Source: Glutinoglossum americanum
Lineage: Eukaryota; Ascomycota; Geoglossomycetes; Geoglossales; Geoglossaceae
DNA: 38,189 bases
Direction of reading: 5' to 3'
Assembly: GCA_020080175.1 (NCBI GenBank)
Contig: JAGHQL010000220.1
Span: 1 to 38,189, forward strand
The position numbers and the translations under genes are program-made. Of the stretch, positions 21,926 to 33,869 are shown one piece after another. The notes beneath the pieces are model-generated. The model saw nothing but the letters and a program-made list of their open reading frames with translations, was not told the DNA's origin and did not search any database. The first letter of the stretch is position 1; every line of letters begins with the position of its first letter.

Positions 21926-23791
21926 ATGGCTTGCTGCGGAGGTCGTCGCGAGAAAGAGGTGGAGGTTAAGGCGGAGGAGAAGTGGGACTATATCGTATGA
22001 GTTTCTCTCTGAGGGCCTTTCTCACTTGCTAGTCTTTGTCTATTTGCTAACGCGTTCGACCACAGAACCTCCAAGATTTCAGATCCTCGTCGTGCTTCAA
22101 ACCGTTTTCGTACGGCATCCTCTACATCTCGTTGCTCATATCCATCAGCGTTTACGCGATCGACACCTTCACCGCCGTCAACCTCCTGGCCTTCAACCGC
22201 TGGTACAGCCAAGTAAAGCCCATCATCTCATTGTCGATCTCGAGGTGGGTCTTCAGCGCCTGCATCATCTTGTCGTGGCTCATCCTGATCTTCGAATGGA
22301 TTCGCGCTGTCCGCGTCATGAAGAGGGGGAGCGTGGCGGAGAGTTATCTGGATCCGTTGGCCGTGAGGGTTCAGAGCATAAGAATGGGAAAGAATGGGCA
22401 GGGGTGGAGGAGGTTTCTCGTCTTTACGCAGTTGACGAAGAGTAAAAAGGGGACGGAGTATATTGCTCTGTTTACGTACTTCTCGTTCAAAGGTATGCCG
22501 CACTCTCCCATTCCGCGCGCCACTCAAGGGCAAGTCACTTACGCCTCGACCAGCTTGGATACGTATCGTTCTCGCCGAAGGCCCTCGCCAGGTCATAAAC
22601 GCCTTGACGCTCTATTCTTTCATCCGGGTTAACCTGGTACCTACCGGCGCCGACACTCCCAAAGGCCATTCCCCAGCATCCCAATTCTTCATCAACCTCC
22701 GAGTCCTCGCCACCGACTCCAGAACCCAAGCCATGGTCCTCGCTGGAATGGCCTGGACGCTCCTCATCTGGGTCATCACCGCGCTCAACCTCCTCATCGC
22801 CGTGATCCTCTATCTCGTTTTCCTGTGGCACCACATCCCGGTCTCCGACGGCGGACTTACCGGGTATCTGACGAGGAAGGTTGACGCTAAGGTTCGGAAG
22901 ATCGTGGCTGTTAAGGTGCAGAAAGCATTAGATAAGGAGAATGCCAGGAAAGATGCGGAAGATGCTAGGGAGCTGAACGCTGGTGGGAAGAAGAGGGAAC
23001 CTACAGTCCCGACCCTTGACGGGTTCGGCAGTACCGACGAGCTTGTCAAGTATCCAGGTGTAATAAGACAGCCCTCGGAACTCTCACTACCGCCATACCC
23101 CTCCTCCTCCCACTCCTCCCTCGATCGAAAACAACAACCACCCATGCCCACCGATCCCTGGGCCCATCCCGCCTACCCCCCCTCACGAACAAACACCCCA
23201 GCCTCCACATCCACAGCTGCACCATCCTACCGTTCCGTAACCCCCAACACCGTAGGGATGCCCTACGGTCCTCCCCCACAGCAGGGCGCTTTCACCCAAT
23301 CTCCCATAGACATGAACGCTAGATACGACGTCGACGACCCAGGTACATACAACTACCCTCCCCGCAACGGTCCTCCCCGCCGGGCAATGACCCCAATGGG
23401 ACCTAGCCACCTCCCACCATCCCGCCAACAAACCCCTACACACCCTACAGCCTACGCCCGCGGCCCCCCGGGTCCGGGCCTAGACCCTAATGACCGCCAA
23501 TCCCCACCCCCTCGGGGGGGGCCCGCCGTTCTCGATCCATACGGCAGAAGCTCCCCCGCCCCATACACCCGCCAATCCCCCGCCCCGCGCGATCCATACG
23601 GGCGCGGGCGCATGCCCCCGCCTCGAAGAAACATGACCGCCCCCCTACCACCACAACCCCAAGACCTCTATTTCCCCCCGCAACCTACGCCGCGGTCTAA
23701 CACGGTGCCACCGCAGCAGATGGACGGGGTATACGAGGATTTGGAGATGCAGGATCGGAGAGGAAGGGGGAGGGGGAGGGGCTCTTTTTGA
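21926..23791 (+). CDS. KCH-family low-affinity potassium transporter
   Basis: Exons 21926-21994, 22066-22492 and 22554-23791 join cleanly to 577 residues; intron 1 (71 bp) has GCTAACG as branch site. The protein matches the fungal KCH family: a cysteine-rich MACCGGR start, FKPFSYGILYISLLISISVY (first membrane span, ~39-62), a second span WVFSACIILSWLILIFEWIR (~83-103), conserved QLTKSKKGTEYIALFTYFSF, then AEGPRQVINALTLYS and a final span near 226-257. A long Pro-rich, low-complexity tail (~330-560) ends in RGRGRGRG and is expected to be cytoplasmic. KCH proteins sit in the plasma membrane and mediate low-affinity potassium uptake, in yeast linked to calcium influx during pheromone response (family knowledge). 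ATG at 21926 is favoured because it opens the cysteine-rich family start; the 3' neighbour is convergent. Confidence 0.9.
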
Positions 23792-25099
23792 GCGATGATG
23801 GGGAATGACACGACCTGACTTTTAACGACGCGCTCACGACCGGACTGGGGGTTTCTGTCGCTCTCGATTTTTTTATCCTTTTTTTTTTTCTCCGTCTCTC
23901 TTTTCTAGGTCGGTCCGTAGATACCCCACCCCACCTTCTCTACAACGAGAACTCCAAAACGAGCTCCCACTTGACCCCCCCTTCCTCTTTCTTTCTCTCT
24001 TTTTATTTTTGGGGGGGGAGGGGGACCACGGATCCATTCACGCGTACACGCACGCACGCACATACATACCGCCCTCCACACCACACCCCACCACGCATCT
24101 CACGCGCAGGGAACACGTTATGCATGTATGGTTTTTGGGCTGGGGGGAGGATAGATAGGATAGACGGATGTGAAATCAAAGAAAATTAACCGGCGGTGTG
24201 GTCGGATTTTGTAAGAAAAAAAAAAGGATATATTATTATTATTTGCCCGTCCGTCAGGAGAGAGAAATTATATACCCAGAAGTCCCCCCCCCCTCTCCCT
24301 CACCCTCCCCCTCCGTAGCTTTTTCCGTCTCCCGCAAACACCAACCCCCACCTCCGTCGACGGTGTTTTGTGGAGGGAGGGAGGGAGGGAGAGGGAGCGT
24401 AAGGAAAAAAAACCAAAATTTTTTCGACTATGGAATATCTCATCGTGGATGCCCGGATCATTCATCTCTCAGTTTTCAGTTCCCTTCTAAAGTGCCCTCA
24501 CTCTGTTTTCCTTCGGGCGAGTGTTTTTCTAATCCGGGGAGGGGAGGGAAGAAAAAACAAAGGTTATTTGCGCGGCTTTTGTATATAGAATAATAAACAT
24601 AGGAATTTTTCTTCTAACAACAATTTCGCCTGCCTGCCTTTGCCCGCTTGCTCCCCCCCGCCCCTTCCTGCCCTTCTTTCCCTTTCTTTGGTATCTCTCT
24701 CGAAGGGCTTTGATATTTGTTTCGATCTGATATGGTTTGGCTTTTTTTTTTTTTTATAAAAAAAAATAAAGAAAAATAAAAAGGCCACAGCACGGCATCG
24801 TCGAAAAAAATGGATAGAGGAAGAAAATACACAACGAAAGGAAAAATGTTAAGGTGAGGGGGGGATCAGCAAGAAGCGATATGTGACAAGGCTTCAACGG
24901 CCGACAAATAATGGACCATGCGAGGGAAGGGAGAAAAAGCCGAGGCTTCGCGCTTTGGTACAGCAGAAACCTCCGCCCTTTCCTCCTTTGAGCCTTGCGT
25001 ATAGACTCCCCTGAAGAACATAATTCAGCATACAAAGAATCACAAATCTATCACACCACTGCCTCCACCCAACCCCCCGTCTCCTGTTCGGGACAATCT
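23792..25099. other. Intergenic, convergent 3' ends, low complexity
   Basis: C/T-rich tracts, poly-T and poly-A runs, an ACGCACGCACAC microsatellite (about 24045-24065) and GGGAGGGAGGGA (24374-24389). It probably contains the 3' UTRs of the KCH gene (+) and the septin-like gene (-). No gene was recognised. Confidence 0.6.
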
Positions 25100-26899
25100 T
25101 CATGGTATCCGCCTCTTCCTCAGACGGCTTGTCCTCCAGCCCTCATACCACAGCTCCCTGCTCGCCTCCCTCAACTCGCCTCTCCACTCGCTGAATACGG
25201 CCTCCCTCAGCCTAACGAAATCGCAATGTTCTACATTGTAGGGGTCTGCGAATCCCCACGGGAACTTGCGGCCGACAACGCCGGGATCAAAGCTGTCTGG
25301 ACTGATGACCGAAAGAGGGAGGTATGGTGTCTGCTCAGGATCTTCGACTGAGGCCTGAGATTCTGCGATGCGCTTGCGAAGGGAGCCTGTCGACGAGCGT
25401 TTTGGTGGCATCTCGCTCAAACCTCCTTCCTCGAAGGCGGCGGTCTGGGCAGCATTGTCGATTTTGGCCCGCTCGGCGGCTGCAGCTCGGAGAGTTTTCT
25501 TGAGGGCAGATCCGGCGTCGTCCTCCTCGTCATCTTCATCGTCCTCGTCCTTTTCATCCAGTCTAGAGCTCCTATTGCTGCCTGAGCTACCTTCAAAGTC
25601 ATCGAGGCCGAGCGCTTCCAGTGGATCGAGATTCGCCTTTTTCAAACTATCCCACACCATCTTCTTAAGATATGTCATATGTGCCGACGTTACAGTGTCT
25701 GCTTTGCTGATGACCGGAAGAACAGTTGTCTTTCCTTGGAGTGTTCTTAGGACCTGGACATCGAGATCTTCATCTAAACCGCCAATTATTCTTGATGGGT
25801 TTAGGAAATGCCCGTTTGCGCCATTTGCAGACCCATTGGCGGCGGCGGTGGCGGCGGCGATGTTGGCGTCTAGGCGGACAGGGTCGAGGACGAGAAATGC
25901 ACAGTGGACGTGTGTGTCTTGGACTCCCGGAGCGCGCACGACTTTCATCTCCTCTGTGAATGTCTCTTCAAACTTGCTCTCAAGGAAGGAGCTCATCTCC
26001 CTCAGTTGTAGGTCAACGATATTCCTCTCTAGCCCTTGAGAGTCCCATAGAGTTAGACCAATTCTTTCACCGTCGATCTCTGTCTCGAGATACTGGGACG
26101 AGAAGCCGGAGTGAAGTTGACCTGCAGAGGACTGTGGCGGTGACATTGAAGTAGGGTTGTCGTATTCCTCCTGGGCCCGATAAGCCCCCTTCTTCCTAGC
26201 TGGAGGTGCGAGAGACGATCGGAGGAAGTTCAGGAATGAGGTCTTGCCCGAGCTTCGGGTCCCAATGATAAGGATACTAAACATGTCGTTAGCGACTTCT
26301 AGTATCAATTACAATGTATACGTTAATACTCACTTGAATGGGGTGGGGTCTTTTCTTCTTCTGACCCGTCTCGGGCTGTTGATTGTGCTCACAGCACTGC
26401 TGGCATAACTGTATCGGCCGCGGTGCGTCATGCTCTCGGTCCTAGCATATGGGTCCACGTATTCTCCACGGCTGCAAGCCGGGCTGACGGGAAGAGGCGG
26501 GATGGGAACAGTGTTTCCATTGTCCGTTAAATAACCTGGACTTGTCTTTCGAGAGCCAGAATCGGGGTGGGCAGCGTCACCGCCGAAGCTGCGAATTGGT
26601 GTCGGAGGTGCGCCATTATACAAGTCAGGAAGACGCGGGGGTGATTGAGGAACAGCTCGTTGCTGACGCAGCAACTCCTGCTCGTGAAGCGCCTGTTGTT
26701 TCTTGCTCATTCTGGATCCAGAAGAGCTTCTCGTTGATGAAAGAGGTTCTCCAGACTTTGAGCGACGCAAAAATCCTAAGCTGGTACGGCGCGGATTCTG
26801 TGAGCCTTTGCCGTTGTTTTCGGGTATAGATGGAAGTTTTTCGTGTGGAGAAGGCGACTTCGCCGGCGTCGTTGGCCGCGGAGGGGTTGAGCTGACCAT
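25100..26899 (-). CDS. Divergent septin-like GTPase
   Basis: Two exons (26899-26334 and 26276-25100) are joined over a 57-bp intron with GTGAGT donor and GCTAACG branch site, giving 580 residues; the junction restores FNILIIG. Residues 1-187 are Ser/Pro/Arg-rich and disordered. The G domain has G1 GTRSSGKTS (194-202), a G3 position DSQG (D267) instead of the usual DxxG of septins (DTPG), and G4 SKAD (379-382). A septin-type GRKFPWGFADPYNVEHCDFV block is near the C-terminus. An acidic insert (DEKDEDDEDDEEDD) separates G4 from this block. It lacks the long C-terminal coiled coil of most septins and ends in a basic RLRKRRIP. Septins are filament-forming GTPases at septa and the cell cortex; whether this divergent protein polymerises is unknown. 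It is divergent from APN2 and convergent with KCH. Confidence 0.85.
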
Positions 26900-28436
26900 C
26901 TTGTGATTGCAGGGTGGGCGGTTCAGGGTACAATTGGCGAGATGCAGATTGTCAGGATTAGCGGTTATTGGTCGAAGCGGGAGTCTGGATGAAACGCGTC
27001 AGGCCGTATTACGAAGAGCGAATGCGCGCCGTCTAAAACTGAGGAGGCCACTAAAACGTAGTGACTGAGGATATCGTTGTCGGAGATGAATCTGGCGAAC
27101 AGTACACAGAATAGTTAGCGATTAGGTAACTTCATTCAACGTGTGTAACATGACACTAATGCTTTAGTGAGGGAGCAAGGAGGATGCTATGAGATGCGGG
27201 ACGCACTGGCTGATGAAACGTCGTTCAACTCGTCAAGAGTATCGATGTACCGCTAAATCCAGTGATTCGGGATCGCGTATCCGAAAGCTGTTATGTATGA
27301 ACAAGGAGCTGAGACCAAAGTACCTGGATTACTCGAATGCTGCGCCGAATCGATGGGAATTGAAGGCAGAGGGTTGAAAAGGATTGACTTGAAACGAAGT
27401 TTGCAGAAGCAATTCCCCACGTCAAGACAAGAGAGTGCAGGTGCGGAGCTCTGCCGAATTGCGTCGTATTTATTTTTGACTGAGATTTGCGAGAGACGGT
27501 CTAGCAATCCGATTCGAAACCGATAACACAGATGATGTGTCGTTCGTCCGTGGTTTGTCGGTTTTGGCGGTTTTGGCGGTTTGCGTCGCTCGCGATTGAA
27601 AAGTTGGAGCAAGCAGGTCTTCAGGGGCAGGCAATGTGGCTGCTCTCGAGTAGGAAGCCACACGGATCAACCAATGGCAACTTCCAAACGTGGATGCTTG
27701 TCTCCAACTTTTTGAATGCCAGCTGTCGCGATGATGTCAAAAGACAGTTCGAAGCTGTACGCATGCACACACGCTACGAGTTTGACAGTGCAATGGTTTG
27801 AACGTGGTGAGGTTTCGCCTGGGATTGCGCGTGCTTGTAGGGTGATGCCTGCACGTGTAGTGCGTGAATGCGATGAGGCAGATTCAAAGGGGAAAGGCTC
27901 GCGGAGTGGCTTGCTCAAGTCCGAAAAGACAAGACGAAACAAAACAGGCCTGCTGCTGCGATCCAGCAGCAGTATATGTAATGGATCGAGGAACGGTCGG
28001 ACCAAACGCCGAACACGTGCGCCTATCTACTGAAAGGCGCAGAAGTATTCCAGAAAGAGTGGGAAAAGGAGAAGGTGGGAGGAATCCGTTGAAAGTACGG
28101 GCTGGGGAGGTCGAGCTGATTATTCCATGGGAGCAAAATGAAGTTCAAAGGCGAAAAGGGGTATGCATCGGTGTGCATATGCATACATATGCATCGGTCG
28201 GCTATACTAGTTACATAAGGTTTTTGGGGTAACTCTTTTTGGTCACGTGCATAACGACGACGAAATCTCGAGTCTCAACCAGCAAACTTGCGATAACTGC
28301 AGGCGAAACGGCCCTGATGGGAAGGCTAGAGTTGGGGGGAGCAGAGAGCAACAAGAGGTGCCATAACCGTGATAGGCAAAACTGCGGATAGGATTATTAA
28401 TCTATAACAGTTGAAGTGGCGGCATGACAGTTCAAT
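26900..28436. promoter_or_regulatory. Shared intergenic promoter region, septin-like / APN2
   Basis: About 1.5 kb between divergently transcribed genes. Open frames here overlap on both strands and show no domains. CACGTG words occur near 27852 and 28243, possible bHLH-type sites (inference). No transposon was recognised. An unannotated 5' non-coding exon of either gene may lie here. Confidence 0.45.
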
Positions 28437-30839
28437 ATGGTTCTCCGGATTACTACCTGGAATGGTGAGCTCCCTCCCTCCCTTCCTTTTGTTGTATGCG
28501 TAAGCTAATTTCCCATATAGTGAACGGAATTCGGTGCGCTCAATCCCAATTACCATATTTACTTCAAGTACAATCTCTACAGCATATAACCTGGCAGTGC
28601 TGATGGCAGATTACAGGAACCCTTTCTCATACCAGCCATGGAGAGAAAAGAGATCCTTCGCGGTACGTATCTTGTTTGCATTCTTCTAATCCAGCTCGTG
28701 AAGCGCTTTCTTAATCTGTCCCTCTAATAGATACTGATTGCTTCTCAGGCCATGTTCGACATACTCGAGGCGGATATCGTGGTAATGCAGGAGACCAAGA
28801 TTCAGCGAAAGGACCTTCAAGATGATATGGTCTTAGTGCCTGGCTGGGACTGCTACTTTAGCCTTCCGAAATACAAAAAAGGTCAGTAGCTCATCCGATA
28901 TAGCGCATTCTATACGGTGGGGTGCCTCCGTGGTAGCTGCAAGAGAGCGCGGTGGGCGTAATTCTATGTGGGTCACTAACTCTAGTGAACAAATAGGCTA
29001 CTCCGGTGTAGCTATCTACACTCGGCAGTCCGCATGCGCGCCCATCCGTGCGGAGGAAGGCATCACGGGTATCCTGTGTCCTCCTAACTCTTCAACCAGT
29101 TACGTTGATCTACCAGAGAACGACCGTATCGGCGGCTATCCAACTTGTGCCCAACTGTCTCGCTCGCCGGTGGATGCCGCAACTCTGGACTCTGAAGGCC
29201 GATGTGTCATCCTTGAATTTCCTGCATTCGTCCTAATTGGGGTGTACAGCCCTGCCACTCGAGACCAAAGCCGTGATGATTTCCGGTTGGGCTTCCTCAA
29301 CACCCTTGACGCTCGCATTCGGAACCTCATCGAGGATGGTAAGCGTGTGATCTTGACTGGAGACCTAAATATTGCGCGCGATGATATCGATATGGCGAAT
29401 GCGGAGGAGCAGATGCGGAAGTATGGCCTGGCTGGAATAGAATTTGTGGCATTGCCATCTAGGAGACTACTCAACCAGCTCCTTGTGGGCGGAAAAGTGT
29501 TTGGAGAGAGAGACGAGGGAAGGGAGAAACCAGTGATGTGGGATATTTGCAGAGCATTCAACGAGGGAAGAAAGGGAATGTATACACACTGGGAACAGAA
29601 AATTAATGCCAGACCCGGCAACTTTGGCTCGCGCATTGATTATGTGCTCTGCAGTCACGACATGAAAGACTGGTTTTGTGAATCCAATATCCAAGAAGGG
29701 TTACTGGTACGTCTCTGCCGGTTTCCAGGTTCGCATATCGCTAATGGAGGAAAAATAGGGCTCTGATCACTGCCCTGTATACGCAGTCATCAAGGATAGC
29801 ATTCAACTAGGTGATAGGGAAGTCCACACCTCGGATTTGGTCAATCCTTCTGGAGTATTCAAGGATGGGAAACGCCTGAAAGACTACTCGGCAAAGAGCA
29901 TACCTGCATTATCAGCGAAGCTTATTCCTGAATTCGATAGGCGTAGAAATATCCGAGATATGTTCACAAGGAAGCCTTCTCTGCTATCCGAGTCAAGTAG
30001 AGAATCTCTTGCTGTTGACCACGGCAATGAATTTCCTCCGATGCAAGATCCCACGAACAACGGGGGCATCACAGGCGATGAACCTGCAACTCCACCTCAG
30101 ACGCAAGATGCCGAAGTTTTCCCCACCATAAATAGCGCGAAAACTTCAGCGAGTCCAGGCAAGCTGTCGGGTGCAAAAAGGCCGGCGACTGAAGCGTCAT
30201 CTTCAAAAGCGATCAAACGCAACAAGCCGACCGGTGCTCCGCCGTCGGCACAAAATACCGGGAAAGGACAACAAAGCCTCAAGGGGTTCTTCAAGCCGAA
30301 AACGCCAGCTTCTAGTGGGGGCAAAACAGAGCCAACCAGTGAAGTAGCTGGGCCAGCGACGCCTTCAGAAGAAACTGGTAACGATGGCTTGCAAAACTCA
30401 CCACCACGTCAGGTTCAGGCAATCGTAATGCAACCAACCAGTCCCCCAAACAAACGGGATCTAGCGCATCGGGAAAGCAGAACTAGAGGAGCAAATGATT
30501 CTATTGATCCAGATGATTTTGTCGCGGACGAGGAAACGGAGATACATGATCCCATCGTGGCTAAAGAGTCCTGGTCAAAGCTTTTCTCTAAGCGCCATCC
30601 ACCGAAATGTGAGGGACACGAAGAGCACTGTATACGGTTGACCACGAAAAAGCCGGGTGTCAATTGCGGGAGAGCGTTCTGGATATGTCCGAGGTAATGC
30701 CCCCCCGATAGCCTCCGGTCCCTTGTATTGACACCTAATCTGTAGGCCTGTCGGCCCAACTGGGGCGAAGGAGAGTGGCACGGAATGGCGATGCAATACA
30801 TTTATCTGGAGTAGTGACTGGAATGGCGTTGCTTCATAG
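28437..30839 (+). CDS. APN2: AP endonuclease 2, class II (Apn2)
   Basis: Seven exons (28437-28464, 28521-28533, 28617-28662, 28749-28881, 28997-29706, 29759-30693, 30746-30839) join without frame breaks to 652 residues. The exonuclease III-type fold is complete: WNVNG (8-12), QETK (E44), GDLN (D196, N198) and the final SDH (D313, H314). A canonical PCNA-interaction box, QxxLxxFF, lies at 481-488 (Q481, L484, F487, F488). A C-terminal GRF zinc finger (CEGHEEHC...GRAFWICPR...WRC) is split by the last intron. The enzyme cleaves DNA 5' of abasic sites and trims blocked 3' ends in base-excision repair in the nucleus, guided by PCNA and, through the GRF finger, single-stranded DNA. Exon 2 is only 13 nt but is required for the WNVNGIRNP sequence. 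APN2 commonly flanks MAT in Pezizomycotina. Confidence 0.95.
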
Positions 30840-32094
30840 ATACATGTAGAGGCTAGTCAACTTCTAACTTCATTGGCATCGTTTACATTCATGGGACGGG
30901 GCTATCGGTTGTTTGTCTCCGTTTTGCTTTTATCTCATCTCGAGTCAAGTTAGTCATGAAGCGTGGCATCAATGATATGTTATTTTCACCTCTAGAAAAT
31001 GCTTCTCCCTAGTAGTCAAAACCCCCCTTCCCTAAAGATAACTTTTGCGCCTTCCACATTCGACGCACTTAAGGAGTTCCGCCAGCGGGAAAAAAAAAGG
31101 TCTATGGCCTATTCAGTAATAGTGATAAGGGTGGGTCTCTGATATATATATGGGATGATAAATCGGAAAGTTGAAGGGCGGATTCCATCTACAGAAGTTG
31201 ACTAGAAGGAATAGTAATGTCACGTGTTGAGCGTTATAGCAATAAACACTATTGTTATCATTTTTTAGATAGATCACTATAATGATAAATAGTATACTTT
31301 TTTCAATGCTGGGCAGGGGGTGAGGATGTAGAAGTGGTTTGAGAACGAGAGGGGGTGAGGTGGGGTGAGAAGCGTATTGAAGGTTAGCAATGGCGAGCTT
31401 GTACGCAGCAGATTGGAGAACAATGAACTGAATTGCTCAACGAACACTTCGCAGGGAAGGATATATTAGCTGTGTAGCGGAGCAACGACATAAGCCGGCT
31501 AGGGTGCTGGAACCGAACAGAGTGAGGCAGGGTGCGAAAACGTAGAGGGTGAAGATGAGGAGGGTTAGGGGCGAGACATCGTCTGGGCAGCGCCCGGACA
31601 CAATCCCAAATTCCCATCCTCCCTCCTTACCTTCTTTTCTATTATCTCTCCCCCTCCGCCCCACTCCATCTCATCCATTTCCTCTGTCGCCGCGGGTTGG
31701 AGCCTACCCTCTTTCCCCGTCCAATCTCTACCGGCTGCGACAGCTTCGCTCTGCAGGGTCGGTGGCTGGGCTGCGGATGGCCGGTATTAAAGCCTACTAT
31801 TACCACGATTGTCCCACCGGGTTCCACAAATATAATCCCCAGCGATCGCAGGTAGTCTTTCCGGACTCTGCGGGTATGCGGTTTGTATTATCAGACTTGG
31901 ATATCTTGCATCGAACGGCCAGCCCGGCGAGCGTTTCCATTTCGTTCGCTGTTTGTCTTATCGAACATGCGGCTCTCCGGCCCCACGACCTGCTACCTGC
32001 AAACAATTTTCGTGCGACGTTGCGATCCTTTGTTTGGCCTGCCTGAAAATTGATGTAAAGCTCTTCCCTCCCTCACACCTGCACGTTCCTCGTT
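30840..32094. other. Intergenic, promoter of the DUF7924-type gene
   Basis: About 1.25 kb with no supported gene. It includes an AT-rich part (31100-31310) with a TATATATATGG word and imperfect inverted words around ACTATTGTTATCAT / ATGATAAATAGT. C/T-rich sequence at 31610-31690 is typical of fungal core promoters. Short frames lack domain similarity. Confidence 0.5.
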
Positions 32095-33794
32095 ATGAGG
32101 GGTAGAGTTGCAAAGCCACGGAGAATTCGTCGCCCCAAGCTCTCGCAAGAAAACGCTGTTGCAAGTGAGGGTGCAGGTATGTATGCTGGCAGCGCAACTG
32201 TTTCTGGGGTAGGAAGACATGTTGACTCGCCAGTTAAAGAGCTTCCACTGAGCTATAGCGAGCAGTCTCAAGTGAGTGATCTCGCGCAAGAAACGGGGCC
32301 CTTGCAGTCTGATACAGGGCAGCGCGACGCGGCATCCGAAATCCACTCTCCGCTAGCGAAGAGAGCGCGATCGACGCGGACGGACAGACAACGACTTGGA
32401 GTTGAGGACGAGAAAGCAGAACAAGCGACCAAGGTATGACATCGTTCGCTCACACAAGTCACCGGTTAACGGGGGCGCTCGTGCAGGCAGCTCTACAACG
32501 GCCAAAACCTGATCCTCCCAGGCGTCCATACGCCTCATCCCTAGGGCCCAAGGTTGAGGTGTCAGAGCAAGTCTCTCCAGCCGCGCGATCGTGGGAATGG
32601 CAGATCGGCAGTGGCGTCGACGATAAGGAGCCCCAGCTAACGCGAGCGTGGCTGACGCGGGAAAACTTGGCCCTCTTCAACATGATGGCGAAAAAGAAAG
32701 CCAATAAGGCGTCGGCGTCTGCTCCCCGAGAATCCACGGTCGAGCCGTCAACAACAAAGACTACCTCAACAACGTCGTCTGGCTTTGCCATCCAGGCCTA
32801 TAATAATGGCATCCTAGATCCCCTCCACTCCAAGCCCCCCACGAATCTCGAGGATATCCAGAAACGACACGCCAGATCCCGTAAAACCATTTCGCCCCCC
32901 CAGTCAGTGCACGGAACCTATGTCCACAGAGTTGGATCAGCTGTTAACGAAGCGACCATGGTCGTTGAGGTGGGCGGGAGGCTGCTGAAGGAGTACGAGG
33001 ACCGGGGTTATCAAAGAGCCTTCAACCAGGCGTTCACGGGCTTTTCAAAGGACGTTGGCTTCAACAATGACCTGTCTGCTCCGCAGCCTGATTTTGTCGA
33101 GGGTCTTGAGATGCAGGAATACCGCCCGTTCCCTGTCAATAAGCATATCAGCGGGGCTGTTCTTTACAAGGATAGCCCCAGTTCCCTGACACTACCGCAT
33201 TTGGCGGGAGAGTGGAAGGGATGCGGAAAGGATATGGAAGAGGCGAGACTGCAGAGCGCCTATGACGGAGCAGCCCTTGTCTACGCCCGGAACCAGGCCC
33301 TTTCCTATATCGGGAAACCCGACCCTCCCGGCCATGCAGGGGTCACGACTTTCACCACGGACGGCGCCAACCTCAACTTCTTTGCACATTATGCTACTCC
33401 ATCGGAGGACGGCACGCTTGAATACCATCAGTATCCCTACGAGTCGGTAAACCTGAAGAAGTACCAAGAGTTCAAGGACGGCCGAAGGGGGCTCAGGAAT
33501 GAGCAAGATCACGCGAGGGAACAGTCGTACGCCTTGAGAGACCGGCTGAAGGAACACTGGAAGCAGCGTCGCGGTGGCCCTCGCCCCATCACCGAAGGAG
33601 CTCCTCCCCCTGTTCCTGACGGCACTTCCGAGACGAGCGCAGACGAAGACGAAGCTGGCCACGAGGTAGTCGGGCAACCCTGCCAGCTCACTCCCACGGC
33701 GTCTTCTCAGCCGTGCATGGCGTCAAGCTCCGTCTCTTCGTCGAAGCCCCTCCCACCTACGAGTAACCACGTTCCCGGTAGAGGTGGTGGCTAG
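32095..33794 (+). CDS. DUF7924-type protein, probable nuclear
   Basis: Exon 1 (32095-32433) and exon 2 (32487-33794), joined over a 53-bp intron, encode 548 residues. The C-terminal half matches a large fungal family with a DUF7924-type domain: FNQAFTGFSKDVGFNNDLSA, FVEGLEMQEYRPFPV, ISGAVLYKDS, EWKGCGKDMEEARLQSAYDG, ALVYARNQALSYIGKPDPPG and TTFTTDGANLNFFAHYA. The first ~250 residues are polar and disordered and contain KRARSTR, a possible nuclear signal. Function is unknown; the family is multicopy in many ascomycetes. The frame remains open for 24 sense codons after the TAG (to 33869) and encodes a basic KRKALPP...RPKSKRKIY tail like the usual family end, so the stop may be secondary. The ATG at 32095 gives the longest in-phase start. 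It borders a decayed AT-rich region. Confidence 0.8.
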
Positions 33795-33869
33795 AAACGA
33801 AAAGCCCTGCCGCCGTTGGCTTCCTCTCCTGAATCCTCTAGACCGAAGAGCAAGAGAAAGATCTATTAG
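33795..33869 (+). other. Basic C-terminal tail beyond the DUF7924 stop
   Basis: In frame with the gene after TAG 33792-33794: 24 sense codons rich in Lys/Arg/Ser/Pro, closed by TAG at 33867-33869. Members of the family usually end in such a KRK...KSKRK segment (recalled, not searched). It could be lost coding sequence or be read only if the stop is absent in other strains. Confidence 0.5.

Noticed and set aside
25368-26039. 223-aa plus-strand frame opposite the septin-like gene
   Set aside because: Antisense shadow of the GTPase coding sequence; its Ser-run mirrors the acidic codons of the real gene.
29136-29636. 166-aa minus-strand frame inside APN2
   Set aside because: Antisense to conserved endonuclease codons; no independent support.
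31549-32046. 165-aa frame upstream of the DUF7924-type gene
   Set aside because: Pro/Ser-rich translation of C/T-rich promoter DNA; no family resemblance and no splice link to the downstream gene.
32095-33794. MAT gene next to APN2
   Set aside because: No alpha-box or HMG-box motif; the conserved part matches the DUF7924-type family instead.
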